Source: Hamadaea flava (GTDB lineage Bacteria > Actinomycetota > Actinomycetes > Mycobacteriales > Micromonosporaceae). Taken from it: a DNA stretch of 64,000 nucleotides. Position 1 is the first letter of the stretch. Every line of letters starts with the position of its first letter. A program made the translations under genes and the position numbers. The notes beneath the pieces are model-generated. The model saw only the letters and a program-made list of their open reading frames with translations. It was not told the DNA's origin and did no database searches. The stretch covers positions 6,820,001 through 6,884,000 of the forward strand of contig NZ_JAMZDZ010000001.1 in NCBI RefSeq assembly GCF_024172085.1. Direction: 5' to 3'. Positions 60,433 through 64,000 of this stretch are shown piece after piece.

Positions 60433-61950
60433 ATGACGCAGGGGACCGGCACACCCGATCCGCCCCCGGCCGGGTCCGCTCGAGCCGAGCGTGAGGACGT
60501 GAGCCGGCCGCATGTGGCAGCCGGGTCCGCTCGAGCCGAGGAGTCCGCTTCGCGGCCGGCGCGGCCGGCGTTCGATCCGCAGCGCACCGTGGTGGCCTTC
60601 GTGTCCGCGCTGCGCGGCCTGCTGGACCGCCCGCTCGCCTCGTACTACCTCCTGCTGGCCTGTGTCGGGCTGCTGCTGATCATCGGCCTGACGATGGTCT
60701 TCTCGGCGACCGCCGTCACGAACTACAGCAAGGGCCTCAGCCCGTACGGCTCGCTGATCCAGCAGCTCGCCGCGGCGGCGGTCGGCCTGGTCGCGTTCTG
60801 GGTCTGCCAGCGGCTGCCCCGGCGTACCTACCGGGCGGTCGCGCGGCTGATGCTGATGATCGCCATCGCGCTGCTGGGCCTGCTGGACCTGATCAACCTC
60901 ATCGCGTCGCTGCGGAACCAGTCCACCGCCCAGTGGGGACCGGTCGAGGCGAGCGGCCTGTGGCTGTCCATCGGCTCGGTCGTCCTCCAGCCCTCGGAGC
61001 TGGCCAAGTTCGCGCTGGTCGTATGGGGCGCCGACGTGCTGGTCCGCAAGGGCGACCGCATCCTGCAATGGCGGGAGCTGTGGACGCCGCTCTTCCCGGC
61101 GGTCGGCCTGCTCTTCGTCCTCGTCGGGTACGCCGACCTCGGCACCATGCTCGTGCTGCTGGCGATCTTCGTCGGCATGCTCTTCGTCGCCGGCGTACGC
61201 GGCCGGGTGTTCGCCGGGATGCTGGGCGTGGCCTTGCTCGGTGTCCTCCTGCTCGTCTTCGCCCCGGGCAAGGATTACCGGAAGGATCGGTTCACCGCCT
61301 TCCTCGACCCGACGAGCACCAACTGCACCGACAACTGTTTCCAGATCAAGCAGGGCTGGTACGCCATCGCCGACGGCAGCTGGTTCGGCGTCGGCCTCGG
61401 CAACGGCTCGCTGAAGTGGAACTGGCTGCCCGAGGCGCACAACGACTTCATCTTCGCCGTGATCGCGGAGGAACTCGGGGTCGTCGGCTGCCTGATGGTG
61501 GTCACGTTGTTCGCCGTGCTCGCGTACACCGGGCTACGGATCGCCCGCCGGGTGCCCGACGCGTTCCGCCGGATCGCGGCGGCCGCCGTGACGATCTGGT
61601 TCATCAGCCAAGCATTGATCAACATCGGCGGCGTGATCCGGTTGCTGCCGGTCACCGGCCTGGTGCTGCCGTTCATCTCACACGGCGGCAGTGCGCTGGT
61701 GGTCTCCCTCGCCGCGGTCGGCATGCTGGCCTCGTTCGCGCGTACGGAACCCGCGGCGGCGGCGGCCCTGCACGCCCGTCCGAGCGGGAAGTGGGTACAG
61801 CTACTCTGGGCCCCGTTGCCCGCGATCGCCCGGCGGCACCGGCCCCCGGACGCCGCCACGCCAACGGCGCCCACCCCCCGGGCGCCCTCCCGCGCCGAGG
61901 CGGGAGCCGGAAAGGGACGGCGAGGCGGCCGCGGGCCGGTCGAGGACTGA
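60433..61950 (+). CDS. ftsW: Septal SEDS glycosyltransferase FtsW
   Basis: Polymerises septal glycan strands together with FtsI. The 505-residue SEDS protein has ten helices; conserved segments are LIIGLTMVFSATAVTN, GLWLSIGSVVLQPSELAKFALVVW, GYADLGTMLVL, NGSLKWNWLPEAHNDFIFAVIAEELG and LPVTGLVLPFISHGGSALVVSL. The cytoplasmic N-terminus (about 50 residues) contains a duplicated 21-bp stretch (60469-60489 and 60520-60540) encoding AGSARAE twice. A basic, Pro/Ala-rich C-terminal tail of about 70 residues follows the last helix. murG begins 11 nt downstream. Confidence 0.95.
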   Translation: MTQGTGTPDPPPAGSARAEREDVSRPHVAAGSARAEESASRPARPAFDPQRTVVAFVSALRGLLDRPLASYYLLLACVGLLLIIGLTMVFSATAVTNYSKGLSPYGSLIQQLAAAAVGLVAFWVCQRLPRRTYRAVARLMLMIAIALLGLLDLINLIASLRNQSTAQWGPVEASGLWLSIGSVVLQPSELAKFALVVWGADVLVRKGDRILQWRELWTPLFPAVGLLFVLVGYADLGTMLVLLAIFVGMLFVAGVRGRVFAGMLGVALLGVLLLVFAPGKDYRKDRFTAFLDPTSTNCTDNCFQIKQGWYAIADGSWFGVGLGNGSLKWNWLPEAHNDFIFAVIAEELGVVGCLMVVTLFAVLAYTGLRIARRVPDAFRRIAAAAVTIWFISQALINIGGVIRLLPVTGLVLPFISHGGSALVVSLAAVGMLASFARTEPAAAAALHARPSGKWVQLLWAPLPAIARRHRPPDAATPTAPTPRAPSRAEAGAGKGRRGGRGPVED

Positions 61951-61961
61951 GGAGGACAGCG

Positions 61962-63073
61962 GTGAGTCAGTTGCGTTCGGTGGTGCTGGCCGGTGGAGGC
62001 ACAGGCGGTCACATCTACCCGCTGCTCGCCTTCGCCGACTGCCTGCGGCGGCACGACCCGGGGATCCGGATCACCTGCCTGGGCACCCCGAAGGGGCTGG
62101 AAACCGAGCTGATCCCGCCGGCCGGCTACGACCTGCGGCACATCCCGGCCTATCAGCTGCCGCGGTCGATCAACATGAACCTGCTGCGTACGCCGGACCG
62201 CATGTTCCGCTCGTCGCGGGCGGCGCGGGCGGTGCTCGACGAGGTCGACGCGCAGGTCGTCGTGGGCTTCGGCGGTTACGTCAGCGTCCCGGCGTACCTG
62301 GCGGCCTGGCGGCGGCACACGCCGATCGTCATCCACGAGGTGAACGTCCCGCCGGGTGTGGCGAACAAGCTGGGCATGCGGTTCACGGAGAACGTCGCGG
62401 TCGGCTTCCCGCACCAGGTGGTCCAGGCGGAGTCGCTGCAGGACGCGACCGTCGTCGGCGTACCGCTGCGCCGCTCGATCACCACGCTGGACCGCGCGGC
62501 CACGCAGGCCGCCGCCCGCAAGCACTTCGGCCTCGACCTCGACCGGCCGACCCTGTTCGTCTTCGGCGCCTCGCAGGGCGCGCGCTCGATCAACCTGGCG
62601 ATGGCCGGAGCCGCCCGCGCGATCACCAACGCCGGCATTCAGGTGCTGCACGTCATCGGGGCCCGCAACGACGACGTCGAGATCCCGGCCGGGCTGGCGG
62701 CGCCCTACGTCACCGTCAAGTTCATCAACGAGATGGAACTCGGGTACGCCGCCGCCGACTTCGTGCTGTGCCGGGGCGGGGCGCTGACCTGCGCCGAGAC
62801 CGCCGCGCTCGGGGTGCCGGCCGCGTACGTCCCGCTGCCCTACGGCAACGGCGAGCAGCGGCGTAACGCGCTGCCGGTCGTTGAGGCCGGTGGCGGCCTG
62901 ATCGTCGACGACGCCGAGTTGAGTCCAGAGTGGATCGCGCGGACACTCGTCCCGCTCGTCACCGATCGCTACCGGGTGGCGGCGATGGGGGCGGCCGCGG
63001 CGGCGTACGGGCGGCGCGACGGCGACGAGGCCCTGCGGGAGTTCGTCCTGAAGGCGGCGGGAGTGAGGGGCTG

Positions 63074-63074
<1 letters not shown>
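61962..63074 (+). CDS. murG: Lipid II synthase MurG
   Basis: GlcNAc transferase converting lipid I to lipid II. The 370-residue GT28 protein has SVVLAGGGTGGHIYPLLAFAD, VVGFGGYVSVPAYLAAW, IHEVNVPPGVANKLG, LFVFGASQGARSIN and the acceptor/donor site LCRGGALTCAETAALGVPAAYVPLPYGNGEQRRNA. Start is GTG 61962 with GGAGG seven nt upstream. TGATG overlap with murC. Confidence 0.96.

Positions 63075-64000
<926 letters not shown>

Overview
The window is high-G+C actinobacterial chromosome. Gene order and protein types (class II DAHP synthase, PASTA kinase, Rv2175c-like protein, two-part lycopene cyclase, ImuA'/ImuB/DnaE2, MurT/GatD, meso-DAP-type MurE) point to the family Micromonosporaceae; this placement is inference. 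Much of the order parallels the Mycobacterium tuberculosis aroG-pknL-Rv2175c-mptA-idsA2-metF to mraZ-ftsI-murC interval, expanded here by accessory genes. Almost all genes are housekeeping. No plasmid, phage, transposase, tRNA or rRNA gene was seen.

Layout. 1-5.8 kb: proC, a small membrane protein, a sulfatase with a small downstream partner, class II DAHP synthase and a threonine aldolase. 5.8-10.7 kb: a membrane protein, bacterioferritin and its ferredoxin Bfd behind candidate iron boxes, endonuclease IV, a PASTA Ser/Thr kinase and a one-pass Pro/Thr-rich protein. 10.7-19.2 kb: Rv2175c-like protein, CrtYc/CrtYd-type lycopene cyclase halves, a polytopic mannosyltransferase, a secreted guanyl-type RNase, IdsA, SigG-type ECF sigma factor, a STAS protein, MetF, GNAT and YbaK proteins. 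19.2-26.4 kb: a DNA-damage mutasome locus (HEPN protein, ImuA', ImuB, DnaE2) with LexA-type boxes and a strongly structured leader of about 400 nt. 26.5-38.2 kb: secreted protease, PASTA lipoprotein, methyltransferase, phosphatase-superfamily enzyme, DinB, DUF3040 protein, a repeat-rich gap, then MoxR/DUF58/transglutaminase. 38.2-50.2 kb: leuS behind a leader-peptide attenuator, a secreted beta-propeller protein, Rieske/DUF2231 pair, VTT protein, GatD/MurT, and two NlpC/P60 hydrolases each behind a c-di-AMP riboswitch. 50.4-64 kb: the dcw cluster mraZ-rsmH-ftsL-ftsI-murE-murF-mraY-murD-ftsW-murG-murC (murC cut by the window end), with most junctions overlapping.

Three observations stand out. 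First, three DNA-damage genes (sigG, the imu operon, dinB) carry a TGTCR element exactly 11 nt upstream of a TAnnnT -10 element, the geometry of the PafBC (RecA-NDp) promoter class; the imu operon adds LexA boxes and a multi-hairpin leader I cannot assign to a known RNA family. Second, an approximately 88-bp dispersed element with four GATC-containing blocks occurs seven times (one copy shortened) in 64 kb; copies lie inside the ftsI reading frame, at the start codon of the mannosyltransferase and at the 3' end of the small gene after the sulfatase. Third, leuS has an apparently leaderless Leu-Leu leader peptide followed by a canonical intrinsic terminator. Cell-wall biology is the main theme: lipid II synthesis and amidation, septal transpeptidase and flippase/polymerase, c-di-AMP-controlled hydrolases and a PASTA kinase sit in one region.
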